Source: Planctomycetaceae bacterium (GTDB lineage: Bacteria > Planctomycetota > Planctomycetia > Planctomycetales > Planctomycetaceae). Taken from it: 62,884 nucleotides of DNA. The notes beneath the pieces are model-generated. The model did no database searches, had not been told where the DNA came from, and saw only the letters and a program-made list of their open reading frames with translations. The translations under genes and the position numbers were made by a program. Below are positions 28,841-37,419 of this stretch, in pieces; the first letter of the stretch is position 1, and every line of letters begins with the position of its first letter. The stretch is from NCBI GenBank assembly GCA_021732845.1, contig JAKFUF010000124.1, positions 1-62,884 of the forward strand, written 5' to 3'.

Positions 28841-28869
28841 TTGTCATTTGTCATTTGTCATTTGTCATT
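28841..28869. repeat. 7-bp tandem repeat (TTGTCAT), four copies
   Basis: Four TTGTCAT units precede fliR by 66 bases; the same unit forms a longer tract upstream of motA. Confidence 0.85.
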
Positions 28870-28934
28870 CTCAAAACAAGTGCAACCCCGTCCGCCGCCC
28901 CCGGTGTGTTCCGCTCCGCCTCACACACCCCACC

Positions 28935-29918
28935 ATGCTAACCTCCCTCCCCACCATCGACTTCTCCTCGCCCGACTGGACATCGGCCGTCTTGGCGTTC
29001 GCGCAGCAGTACATGGTGGCGTTCGTGCTGGTCATTGTGCGGCTGAGCGGGCTGCTGACCCTGAGTCCCGTGTTCGGGCACCCGAGCATTCCCAAGCGGG
29101 TCCGCGCCATGTTGGTGCTGAGCCTCGCATGGATGCTCGCGCCGGTCATCCTGGGCAACTACTCCCAGGCGACATTTCGGCGGCTGGATGTCGACCAGGA
29201 TGGATTACTGAGAACAGAAGAACTGCCCCTGTCGCTCCACAGCGTGGCTCAAGACATGCGCCGCGCGGCCCGCCTCCGCGACGATGCGGCGCTCAACCTG
29301 CGGCAGTTCAAACTGCCGCTCCCCGCACCAGACACAGTCGCGGATTTTGTCGCATTAGCCATTGGCGAATTCTCCATCGGCTTTGCCATGTCGTTCGGAG
29401 TCTTCGTCCTGCTCTCGGGACTGCAAATGGCCGGGCATTTGATCGACAACCAAACGGGGCTGGCCCTCGGGCAGATCTTTAATCCGGCCTTCGGCGACAG
29501 CAGCTCCATCAGCAGCGACTTTCTGACCTGGGTCGGCACCGCGCTGTATCTCGCGGTGGGCGGGCATCTGCTGCTCATCTCGGGCCTGATGGATACGTTT
29601 CAGACGCTCCCCCTGGGTTATGCACAACTGGCCCCCTCGACGCTGGAACTGCTGGGCAGCCTGATCCATCTGTCGCTGGTGCTGGCGATTCAGGTGTCGG
29701 CGCCGGTGGTGTTGTCGCTGACACTGGTGGGGTTTGCGATGGGCATCATTGGGCACACTGTCACGAACATCAATTTCATCGACGTTGGGGTGCCCATTCG
29801 AGTCATTGTCGGGCTGGGGGTGTTGGCACTCGCCCTGAACGGTTTAAGTGAAACCTCGTCGCAGGCGCTGATGAACATCATCCAGCAGTTGCGGCTCTCT
29901 TTGCCGGTCTCCACCTGA
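28935..29918 (+). CDS. fliR: Flagellar export gate protein FliR with an EF-hand insert
   Basis: FliR joins FliP and FliQ in the export gate. The 327-residue protein has FliR helices (VLVIVRLSGLLTLSPVFGHP, PKRVRAMLVLSLAWMLAPVI) and the block GLQMAGHLIDNQTGLALGQI. E. coli FliR is about 260 residues. The extra length lies at about residues 75-130 between two membrane segments and contains a canonical EF-hand loop at 85-96, DVDQDGLLRTEE (Asp 1, 3, 5; Gly 6; Leu 8; Glu 12). ATG 28935 is chosen because the frame upstream encodes the repeat. There are eight bases to flhB. Confidence 0.93.
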   Translation: MLTSLPTIDFSSPDWTSAVLAFAQQYMVAFVLVIVRLSGLLTLSPVFGHPSIPKRVRAMLVLSLAWMLAPVILGNYSQATFRRLDVDQDGLLRTEELPLSLHSVAQDMRRAARLRDDAALNLRQFKLPLPAPDTVADFVALAIGEFSIGFAMSFGVFVLLSGLQMAGHLIDNQTGLALGQIFNPAFGDSSSISSDFLTWVGTALYLAVGGHLLLISGLMDTFQTLPLGYAQLAPSTLELLGSLIHLSLVLAIQVSAPVVLSLTLVGFAMGIIGHTVTNINFIDVGVPIRVIVGLGVLALALNGLSETSSQALMNIIQQLRLSLPVST

Positions 29919-29925
29919 GGAAGCG

Positions 29926-31002
29926 ATGTCGGCCGGCGATACAGATCGTGATGACAAGACAGAGGACCCGTCCGATCGGCGGCGGGAGGAGACGCGCGAG
30001 CAGGGCAACATCCCCCGCAGCGCCGACCTCAACGCCGCCTTCCTCGCGGTGGCGATCACCGGAGCCTTCTACTTCGTCGGCAGCGACCTCTCCAAATCAC
30101 TCGCACAAATGCTGAGGATGGCACTGTCGCAGGAACCGTGGGACATCCTGCACCAGGACATGCTGTTCACACACATCCTGACACTGAGCGGCGGGGTCGT
30201 CACCAGTGTGTTGCCCCTGTTTGCCGTGATGGTGTTCAGCGCCCTGGCCGGCGGAGCGATGCAGGCGGGCTTTCACATCACCCCCACTGCCATCCAGCCC
30301 AACTGGGCGCGGCTCAACCCACTGTCCGGCATCGGCCGCATTTTCTCCCTGCAGGGGACCATGCGCGTCGTGGGCAGCATCCTGAAACTGCTGATCCTCG
30401 GAACGGTGGCTTACTCCTTCCTGGGCTCCCTCTGGCCCCAGGCGATGCGGACCTCCCAACTTGAGGTCTCGGCCCTCGCCAGCCTCACGGGCGAATCGCT
30501 GATGGCGTTGTCGTTCCAGATGGCATTGGCCCTCACCATCCTGGCGGGGTTGGACTACGGCTACCAATATTGGCAGTTTGAGAAGAACTTGAAGATGACC
30601 AAGCAGGAAATCCGCGATGAAATGAAGATGATGGAAGGCGACCCGCACATCCGCCAGCGCCGCAAGGAGGCGCATAAAAAGCTGGTCGATTCGCGGCAGA
30701 TGGCAGCCGCAAAGACCGCCGATGTGATGATCACCAACCCCACCGAAATTGCCGTGGCTCTGAAGTACGACCCGGCGAAAATGGACGCCCCGATCATCGT
30801 CGCCAAAGGGGTTGGCCTGCTCGCTGGCCGCCTCAGGCAGATTGCGGCCCAGAACGGCATCCCGATCGTAGAGAAAAAGCCCCTGGCCCGCGCCCTCTAC
30901 TACGACGTGAAAGTTGGCCACCCCGTCCCGATTGAACTTTATGCCGCCGTGGCTGAAATCATGGCCTATGTGATCCGCCTCAAGGGCAAGCAGCCACGGT
31001 AG
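29926..31002 (+). CDS. flhB: Flagellar export switch protein FlhB
   Basis: FlhB switches export specificity together with FliK. The 358-residue protein has the N-terminal block DKTEDPSDRRREETREQGNI, four membrane helices, and the cytoplasmic domain with the self-cleavage site NPTE at 271-274 (canonical NPTH; cleavage is between Asn and Pro) in MITNPTEIAVALKYD. The His to Glu change after Thr is worth noting. It is the last flagellar gene in the window; flhA is not found here. Confidence 0.95.
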   Translation: MSAGDTDRDDKTEDPSDRRREETREQGNIPRSADLNAAFLAVAITGAFYFVGSDLSKSLAQMLRMALSQEPWDILHQDMLFTHILTLSGGVVTSVLPLFAVMVFSALAGGAMQAGFHITPTAIQPNWARLNPLSGIGRIFSLQGTMRVVGSILKLLILGTVAYSFLGSLWPQAMRTSQLEVSALASLTGESLMALSFQMALALTILAGLDYGYQYWQFEKNLKMTKQEIRDEMKMMEGDPHIRQRRKEAHKKLVDSRQMAAAKTADVMITNPTEIAVALKYDPAKMDAPIIVAKGVGLLAGRLRQIAAQNGIPIVEKKPLARALYYDVKVGHPVPIELYAAVAEIMAYVIRLKGKQPR

Positions 31003-31155
31003 GGGACCACCTTACAGGTCATGCGGCAGTTTTCAACGCCAGGCGGATCAGTCCCATTCCGGCGCGGATTTCCGTGACCGGTCCCACCGAATCACTGTGC
31101 GTGCGGCGGTTCGGTACAATCGGCGATGTCACAGCACGCGCGGATGGAGCATTTC

Positions 31156-32190
31156 ATGTCTTACGCGTTCCCGCCACCAACCAGCCTCGCCTGGACGATC
31201 GCCTTCATCGCCCTTCTCGTGGCTTTGCTGGTCAGCATCGTCGCCTGCGGAATTCGCCCGCCAAAGTCGAATTGCATCTGGGGTCTGGCGGTCGTTTTCT
31301 GGCTGACCTGCATCCCGGTCCTGTTGTTCTTGTCAGGGCCGATCGATCTGCGGTGGGACATGTTGATGCTGATCCGAAAAGGCATCATCAGCCTGTCACT
31401 CGGCGCTGCGGTCGGCGGTTATTTGGAGTTGTTCCGGGATCAACGGGTGACCCGCAATTATTACGGTTCAAAAGCACATTGCTTGACTTTCATTGGACTG
31501 CTTGTACTGACCTTCGTCTTGCTGGAGCCCATCGGACATCCGCGCGAGGCGTCTAACCGATCCACCTGCAAAAACAACCTCAAGAACATCGGACTCGCGT
31601 TTCATAACTATCACGATACCCACAACAGATTCCCGCTCAATGTGGGGCAAACTCCCGCCCGGAGTTGGCGGATTGACCTGTTGCCCTACATGGATCAAGC
31701 AGACAACTACAAAGCCTATGACCAGGCGCAGGCGTGGGATTCAGCACACAACTCTCCGCTCGCCAAGGTCAAGATCCCGGCCTATCAATGCCCGTCCGTT
31801 CCCGCTGGAGAACTGAGGGACGCATCGCATCGGTTGTTCACGGCCTACGCGCTGCTGACAGGCCCGCGTACGGCCAGTGATTGGATCAAGAAGCACAACC
31901 TCAATCTTCCCGACGGAACCTCAAACACCGTTTTCGTGGCGGAGGCGTGTGGGCAGCAGATTGTCTGGAGTGAGCCACGGGACGTGGTGGCCTCCCCCGA
32001 AACAGTGGGCGTCAACCTGCCGGGGGCCAAACCCCATCAATCCGCCGGTGTCTGGTCCTCGTACCACAAAAACGGAGCGCACACCCTGTATGTGGACGGG
32101 TCGGTCCGCTTCGTGGACGCAAATGTCGACTCCAAAGTCCTGAGCGCCTTGGCCACCGCCGACGGCCACGAAGCTCCCGAGCTGCCGTGA
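31156..32190 (+). CDS. DUF1559 protein, membrane-anchored variant A
   Basis: The C-terminal two thirds form a DUF1559 domain, abundant in planctomycetes: NRSTCKNNLKNIGLAFHNYH, then SWRIDLLPYMDQ and near the end HTLYVDGSVRFVDANVDSKV. Usual members begin with a prepilin-like helix. This one instead has several hydrophobic segments (LAWTIAFIALLVALLVSIVA, NCIWGLAVVFWLTCIPVLLF, FIGLLVLTFVLLEP) before the domain, so it is a polytopic membrane protein. ATG 31156 is chosen by analogy with the tandem paralogue, which begins in the same way (MTYVFPP). Confidence 0.85.
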   Translation: MSYAFPPPTSLAWTIAFIALLVALLVSIVACGIRPPKSNCIWGLAVVFWLTCIPVLLFLSGPIDLRWDMLMLIRKGIISLSLGAAVGGYLELFRDQRVTRNYYGSKAHCLTFIGLLVLTFVLLEPIGHPREASNRSTCKNNLKNIGLAFHNYHDTHNRFPLNVGQTPARSWRIDLLPYMDQADNYKAYDQAQAWDSAHNSPLAKVKIPAYQCPSVPAGELRDASHRLFTAYALLTGPRTASDWIKKHNLNLPDGTSNTVFVAEACGQQIVWSEPRDVVASPETVGVNLPGAKPHQSAGVWSSYHKNGAHTLYVDGSVRFVDANVDSKVLSALATADGHEAPELP

Positions 32191-32257
32191 AGGCGAAACG
32201 CACGCCAACGCATCTGTAGTATGACGGGGTAATCGCACACCCGGTTGGAGCATCATC

Positions 32258-33316
32258 ATGACCTACGTATTTCCCCCACTTGAGTCGTATGAGCCGGGAA
32301 CGACCTCCAGCCTCGTCGTGACGATCCTGTTTTTCTGCGTTGTCGTGGCTCTGCCCGTCAGCATCATCGCCTGCTGGTGTCGTCCACCACGCTGGAGAAT
32401 TACGCAGATCCTCTTGGCGCTATTCTGGCTGATCTGTCCGTTCATCGCATTTGGCTCTGCTCAGAAGGTGAACGCTCCCCCGGGCGTTGCCCTTCCCGCG
32501 CTTCTGTCACTGGTTGTCCTGCCAACGGTCGCAATCTTGGGTGTCTGGCAGGAGTATTCTGCCAGAAGAGGCCTTACCCGTGGCATTCACGATCCGCGAA
32601 ACTGGTGCCTCTATGCGTTCGTTGCATTGATCCTTTTCATGAGCCTGCTTCCCTCCGGCGGACACTCACGAGAGGCCGACCGTCGAACTGCCTGCCAATA
32701 TCATCTCAAGACTTTGGGATACGCGATCTACGACTACCATGATCTTCACAAGCAGTATCCCTTTTCTGAGATGCAGCCCGCGCGAAGCTGGCGCGTTGAG
32801 TTGCTGCCGTTGCTCGATCATTTGCCCAAGTACAACGCGTATGACCAGAAGCAGGCTTGGAACTCCCCCCAAAACGCCCGCCTCGCCAGTGTCGCGATTC
32901 GGGAATACCTTTGCCCTTCTGCAGTGGTCCACGGTTCTTCCGAAGGCTTGTACACTTCGTATGCCCTGCTCGACGGCCCCCAGTCCGCTGCGGCGTGGAT
33001 GCGGAGGACGCAGAAAGTAAACCTGCCGGATGGGACAGCGAGTACCGCTCTGCTCGTCGAAGCCTGCGGCCAGCAGATTGTCTGGACGGAGCCACGCGAC
33101 GTGGTGGCCACTTCCAACAACATCGGCATCAATTTGCCGGGGTCCATGCCTCATCAATCGGATGCTGTCTGGTCCTCGTATCATGCGCGCAAAGGCGCGC
33201 ATATGGCGTTTGTGGATGGATCGGTTCGCTATCTGAACGCAAACACCGACCCCAGCGTCCTGCGCGCAATGACTACAGCCGATGGCGATGAACCTTTCAA
33301 CGACTACGACTTTTGA
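32258..33316 (+). CDS. DUF1559 protein, membrane-anchored variant B
   Basis: A 352-residue tandem paralogue of the preceding gene, with the same plan: MTYVFPPLESYEPGTTSSLV, hydrophobic segments (VVTILFFCVVVALPVSIIAC, LLALFWLICPFIAFGS), then the DUF1559 part (CQYHLKTLGYAIYDYHDLHK; SWRVELLPLLDH; HMAFVDGSVRYLNANTDPSV). The C-terminal halves are clearly more similar than the N-terminal halves. The gap to the first copy is 67 bases. The function is unknown; a surface or secretion role is commonly guessed for the family. Confidence 0.85.
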   Translation: MTYVFPPLESYEPGTTSSLVVTILFFCVVVALPVSIIACWCRPPRWRITQILLALFWLICPFIAFGSAQKVNAPPGVALPALLSLVVLPTVAILGVWQEYSARRGLTRGIHDPRNWCLYAFVALILFMSLLPSGGHSREADRRTACQYHLKTLGYAIYDYHDLHKQYPFSEMQPARSWRVELLPLLDHLPKYNAYDQKQAWNSPQNARLASVAIREYLCPSAVVHGSSEGLYTSYALLDGPQSAAAWMRRTQKVNLPDGTASTALLVEACGQQIVWTEPRDVVATSNNIGINLPGSMPHQSDAVWSSYHARKGAHMAFVDGSVRYLNANTDPSVLRAMTTADGDEPFNDYDF

Positions 33317-33385
33317 CGCGCGGGTTCAGAATGCCGACTTTCGCCCCTCGACCGAGGCAGCCGATTCACTCCTCCCACTCGTGGC

Positions 33386-34801
33386 TCAAAACAGCGCCGT
33401 CACCGGTTGCCCCGTCGTCACCCGCACGGGACGCCCGGCGGTGTCGGGGACGGCGGCATCGGGGTCGATTCCAAAGGCATGGAGAACCGTGGCCGCAGCG
33501 TCGTCGGGGGTGACCGGCGAGTCTTTGACGTAGGCCCCCTGGGCGTCGCTGGCACCGTAGACCGTGCCGCCGCGGACGCCACCGCCGGCGAACAGTTGCG
33601 AATAGCACGGAGCCCAATGGTCGCGGCCGGCGGTCTTGTTGATCTTTGGCGTGCGGCCAAATTCGCCGCCCACCACGACCAGCGTGTCCTCCAACAGGCC
33701 GCGGTCGGTCATGTCTTCCAAGAGGGCGGAGAACGAACGGTCAAACGACGGCGTGCAGTACTGATGCGTCAACTGCTGGCGGCCGGTCAACTGTCCGTCG
33801 ATGCCGCACACGTCGTTGGGGACGCCGTGGTTGTCCCACAGATTGAACTGACAGCCCTTGGTGTCGAAGAATGTCCAAAACACATTGACGAAGCGGACAC
33901 CGGACTCCACCAGCCGCCGCGCCATCAGCAGGCTTTGCCCATACTCATTGCGGCCGTAACGGTCGCGGGTCTGCGGCGTTTCCTGCTCCAGGTCGAAGGT
34001 GCTGCGCGTGCGGGCTCCGATCAGTCCATAGGCCCGTTCGTACAACTCTTCGGCCCGTGTGGTCGATGCCCCCTCCACCGGAGCACCGAGCGACTGGTTC
34101 AGCGTGCGGCGGGCGCTGAAGCGGTTGGTGGTCACGCCCTCGGGCAGCTCCAGTGAACCAATCTTCAGCGGCGCGTCCGTGAGCGAACCCAGCGGTGGCT
34201 TGTCGAACGCCAGGGGATCGTACCCAGGGCCGAGGAAGCCACCGGTTTGGCCCTTGTGCGGTGGCGCGAGCGTGGTGAAGACCCGCGGCAGCACGACCCA
34301 CGCCGGCAGCGAGCCACAGTCGCCCAACAGTTTGTGCAGGATTCCGCCGATGGCCGGGTGATCGTTCCGCGCCACATAAACCTGTCCGGGAATCGCCGGC
34401 AACTGCCCCAGCAGGGCGTGGGCAATCGCGCCGTTGTGGTCGTTGTTGGTGTGCGTCATCGAACGGATGATCGCCAGTTTGTCGGCATGCTGCGCCACCT
34501 GCGGGATCAGTTCGCCAAACTGAATCCCAGGCACGGTGGTTTGAATCGGCTTGAATTCGCTCCGTACCCCGTCAGGGGCCTCGGGTTTCATGTCCCACAG
34601 GTCGGGCTGGGAGGGGCCACCGCATAGGAAGATCTGAATGCACCGTTTGGCTGTGCCGGCACCCGTTGGCGAGTTGGCCCGCAGCGCCTGAGAACCGAGA
34701 AGCTGAGCCACGCCGGCCATGCCCGCCGCCGACATCCGCATCCACTGCCGCCGCGTGCAGGCTTGAGCCACGGCAGACGTTCGGGGGAACAGGTTGATCA
34801 T
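33386..34801 (-). CDS. DUF1501 protein, Tat-exported
   Basis: A 471-residue DUF1501 protein, an alkaline-phosphatase-like family common in planctomycetes. A twin-arginine signal is present (ACTRRQWMRMSAAGMAGVAQ), so export is folded. Family blocks: IQIFLCGGPSQPDLWDMKPE, IRSMTHTNNDHNGAIAHALL and DTLVVVGGEFGRTPKINKTA followed by GRDHW. ATG 34801 gives the Tat signal near the N-terminus; the frame runs to 34942 without support. These genes usually pair with DUF1549/DUF1553 genes; none is next to it here. The function is unknown. Confidence 0.88.
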   Translation of the reverse strand: MINLFPRTSAVAQACTRRQWMRMSAAGMAGVAQLLGSQALRANSPTGAGTAKRCIQIFLCGGPSQPDLWDMKPEAPDGVRSEFKPIQTTVPGIQFGELIPQVAQHADKLAIIRSMTHTNNDHNGAIAHALLGQLPAIPGQVYVARNDHPAIGGILHKLLGDCGSLPAWVVLPRVFTTLAPPHKGQTGGFLGPGYDPLAFDKPPLGSLTDAPLKIGSLELPEGVTTNRFSARRTLNQSLGAPVEGASTTRAEELYERAYGLIGARTRSTFDLEQETPQTRDRYGRNEYGQSLLMARRLVESGVRFVNVFWTFFDTKGCQFNLWDNHGVPNDVCGIDGQLTGRQQLTHQYCTPSFDRSFSALLEDMTDRGLLEDTLVVVGGEFGRTPKINKTAGRDHWAPCYSQLFAGGGVRGGTVYGASDAQGAYVKDSPVTPDDAAATVLHAFGIDPDAAVPDTAGRPVRVTTGQPVTALF

Positions 34802-35089
34802 GGCGTCCTGTGCTGGAAACGTGGAGAACCTCAAGCCATTAATCGCCAGGCGGAGCGCGGTGCCGTTCCCGCAGTATAATCGTGAAGGACAGGCAAAGTC
34901 AGGTGGGACAGCGCCGTTCTGAGAATCGGGTGTCCGCCACATTCAGCCACGCATAGCGCGTCAGCGGTGGGACAAACGAGAAGGAGGTCTCACTTTTGAC
35001 CCGAAAAGTGCCAATTCGCACTTTTGGAAGGGAAGGAGTGACTCCGATTGGCTGAGGGAAGCGACAGCGGGCGCTCTCAGCAGGTGTAT
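34802..35089. other. Chromosomal spacer left of the island
   Basis: No gene is seen. The promoter of the DUF1501 gene should lie at its left end. The last part leads into the tRNA-Phe remnant. Confidence 0.5.
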
Positions 35090-35134
35090 AAATGGACAGA
35101 GCCGGGATCGAACCGGCGACACCAGGATTTTCAG
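35090..35134 (-). other. att site, left: displaced 3' half of tRNA-Phe
   Basis: The 45 bases are identical to 60923-60967 and correspond to the tRNA-Phe from the anticodon loop to the 3' end. The sequence diverges at both sides, so this is not a functional tRNA. It marks the displaced chromosomal 3' end left by integration. Confidence 0.92.
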
Positions 35135-35254
35135 GCAGCTCTTTTGCAACGATCAAACCGGACTTAAACACTGTACGCCATTGATCCTACGCAATCAGCC
35201 AATCAGTTGCAAGGTGACGCATACCGGCTCATGAAAACGCGAGGAATCGCGGTA

Positions 35255-36019
35255 CTACCGGGTTGAATCCGGTAGTGAAGTAGTCCGCTGCTTGCCCTTG
35301 AAATGGTGGTGAACAGCCATACGGGTCATCAGGGAATCATTGCCCGCACACTCAAACTCGAACTTCCGGCTTGCCTGCGACCCCTTTCGGAGGTCCGTGT
35401 AGAACTCGGATGCATTGTTGAAGTTCCACTGCCCTAGCGAGATGGTCGACCCATCTCGATTCAGGACGGTGACGTTGGACGTGTCGGCCAGTCTCAGGAG
35501 AACGGCATCCTGTTGAAACTGTCGAAGAAGTGCATGCATCTCGCCACGAAAGTCAGCAGATGCTTCAGGGCCGGATTTTCCTACTACGAACAGACTTTCT
35601 TCCTCAACTCTCCGGACGGGCTTTCCTGACTGGTCCTGCTCGATCCATCTGCCGGTGACAGCAGTAAAACCGTAACCCGACTGCCGCAGTTGAGCCATGA
35701 GGGTACGATTCCGCTGGAGATTTTCAGAGTACGAAAACTCCACACGGAAGGCCGTCAAAACAGCGATATTCCTCTGCGCGTCGTTAAAGAGCGAAAAAAC
35801 CAGACTCAAAGATTGGCGGGCCGCTTCAAGCAGGGACACCCCCTGAGTTTCAGAGATGTACTTGACGTAGAGTTTCGGAAAGTTGAACCCCGTCGCGTCT
35901 TCAACGGATGCTTGCTCCACCAGAGATTCAAAAGTCATATCGAGTTCGCTTTTTGGAGCCTGTGAGACTTCTACGCAATTGCAACGCAGCGCCGAACGAG
36001 TTGGATCATTGAATTCCAT
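35255..36019 (-). CDS. Unknown protein, resembles DUF3293-type
   Basis: A 254-residue protein of unknown role. The central part (about residues 88-165) has the pattern AFRVEFSYSENLQRNRTLMA, QLRQSGYGFTAVTGRWIE, then EEESLFVVGK, followed by FRGEMHALLRQFQQDAVLLR. That resembles small conserved proteins of the DUF3293 kind found on plasmids and phages. It is the last minus-strand gene before the left att site. It might be a co-transcribed end of the mcrBC operon (111 bases after mcrC). Confidence 0.55.
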   Translation of the reverse strand: MEFNDPTRSALRCNCVEVSQAPKSELDMTFESLVEQASVEDATGFNFPKLYVKYISETQGVSLLEAARQSLSLVFSLFNDAQRNIAVLTAFRVEFSYSENLQRNRTLMAQLRQSGYGFTAVTGRWIEQDQSGKPVRRVEEESLFVVGKSGPEASADFRGEMHALLRQFQQDAVLLRLADTSNVTVLNRDGSTISLGQWNFNNASEFYTDLRKGSQASRKFEFECAGNDSLMTRMAVHHHFKGKQRTTSLPDSTR

Positions 36020-36129
36020 TCGCTGGGCAATTCCGCCGAAGTCGAGGAATGTTCGCTTCGTCTTTTTCCACGCAGAATATTCCCGCTCGCCCGCGCGCTT
36101 TTGTCTGTTGCCGGATCAGCGATCAGCGG

Positions 36130-37419
36130 TTACGCACCGAAGGCCAGCCCATGTGCAAATTCGGCCCGCGCACGGCACGCCGCCAAGCTTTTATCGCCGA
36201 CTAGCATTTCAATCTTTTGCAGTAGCACGGGGCGAAGGCACACCTGCCCCAGATGCTTTCCGTAGACCGGGTCCGCGACATCAATTCGGGCTTCGGTGGC
36301 GCGAGGGTCCATTGTCGGATAGAGGATGCTGCTCCAGCCCTGCGGGTGGCTGATGGCGTAGACCACCAGTTGATACAGCATTTCGCGCGGAAGGTTCCTT
36401 TCCCAGAGGTCGCGGTACTTCGCGTCCAGGAGAGAGCAGACGGTTTTCCCCTTCATGACGACATAGTCCGGTCGAGGCGTCGGCGACTGCCGTTTTTTCG
36501 GGTTGAACTGGGGACTATATCGCATCATCCCCCGCAGTCCCCGCTCGTCTTGGACTTCAAATCCTTCGAGATTCTCTCGTAGGAATCGGGATAGCAGGGC
36601 CTGAAAAAAGGCATTCATGTCGAATAGGAAGCCGGGCAGGCTGGTGGAAGTTGTCTGCCCCTCCAGCACGACGCCTTGAGCTTCAAACAGCAGCCGGATG
36701 ATCGACAGGGCGGGAGCGTAGGCCGCAGTCAGGCGATTCATGAGGTGCGACGCCCGATCCAAGACTACGGCATTGAGCCGAATCGCGGACACCTGCTCTT
36801 CCATGAATGTAGCGAGCCGTGCGGAGTCCCTCCGGAGTTCAACCACGCTGGCCATTGACGCAGCCAATCGCAGTCCGGCCAGGATGACTCGATTCAATGG
36901 CGTGTCTTCAATCCTAGGATGGTGCTGGCACGGAAGCGTCGCGGTCACTTTGCCACAGTCGAGCGCCATGCGGTTCAGGTCAATCCTGCCCCGAGGGGAG
37001 CTGAGCCGCTCGTCGGTTGAAATGTAGGAGCGCAGAAATCCGCGTGACCACAGTTCCTGCACTTCAGCATTCAACTGGGCAATCAGCAGATCGTCAAATC
37101 CGCTTTCTTCCACGAAGTGCTGGGACTGTGAGATCAGATTGAGGCGTCGAAATCCGTAGGCGTAGCGAATCAGGCCCAGCAGCGATGCCCCCTTCAGCTT
37201 GGGAAGAATCGTGACGTTCAAGTCACCAATTCGCAGCCGCCCGACATGGGAGAATGTCTTGATTTGCAGTCCGCGTCGAAGTTCCGACAGCCCGAGCATC
37301 TGGCTTTGATCAAGCAGTTCCGCTACCCGATGTGTGTCAGGCGTCGGATCGAGAACACGTCCATCAAGCTCACGCGTCTCCCACTCTGACATGACGATCG
37401 TGGTCGGCGCGTCTCTCAT
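36130..37419 (-). CDS. mcrC: McrC-like nuclease subunit of a McrBC system
   Basis: McrC is the PD-(D/E)xK nuclease subunit that joins the McrB ring and cuts modified DNA. The 429-residue protein has the family N-terminal half (FSHVGRLRIGDLNVTILPKL, LLGLIRYAYGFRRLNLI) and the nuclease core RPDYVVMKGKTVCSLLDAKY (D with DAK). ERNLPREMLYQLVVYAISHP follows. It overlaps mcrB by four bases and is translationally coupled. It belongs to the McrC/LlaJI family in the wide sense. Motifs look intact, so it is probably active. Confidence 0.92.
   Translation of the reverse strand: MRDAPTTIVMSEWETRELDGRVLDPTPDTHRVAELLDQSQMLGLSELRRGLQIKTFSHVGRLRIGDLNVTILPKLKGASLLGLIRYAYGFRRLNLISQSQHFVEESGFDDLLIAQLNAEVQELWSRGFLRSYISTDERLSSPRGRIDLNRMALDCGKVTATLPCQHHPRIEDTPLNRVILAGLRLAASMASVVELRRDSARLATFMEEQVSAIRLNAVVLDRASHLMNRLTAAYAPALSIIRLLFEAQGVVLEGQTTSTSLPGFLFDMNAFFQALLSRFLRENLEGFEVQDERGLRGMMRYSPQFNPKKRQSPTPRPDYVVMKGKTVCSLLDAKYRDLWERNLPREMLYQLVVYAISHPQGWSSILYPTMDPRATEARIDVADPVYGKHLGQVCLRPVLLQKIEMLVGDKSLAACRARAEFAHGLAFGA

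Noticed and set aside
35090-35170. Second tRNA-Phe gene at the left end of the island
   Set aside because: Only the 3' half matches; the 5' half is absent, so it is an attachment remnant.
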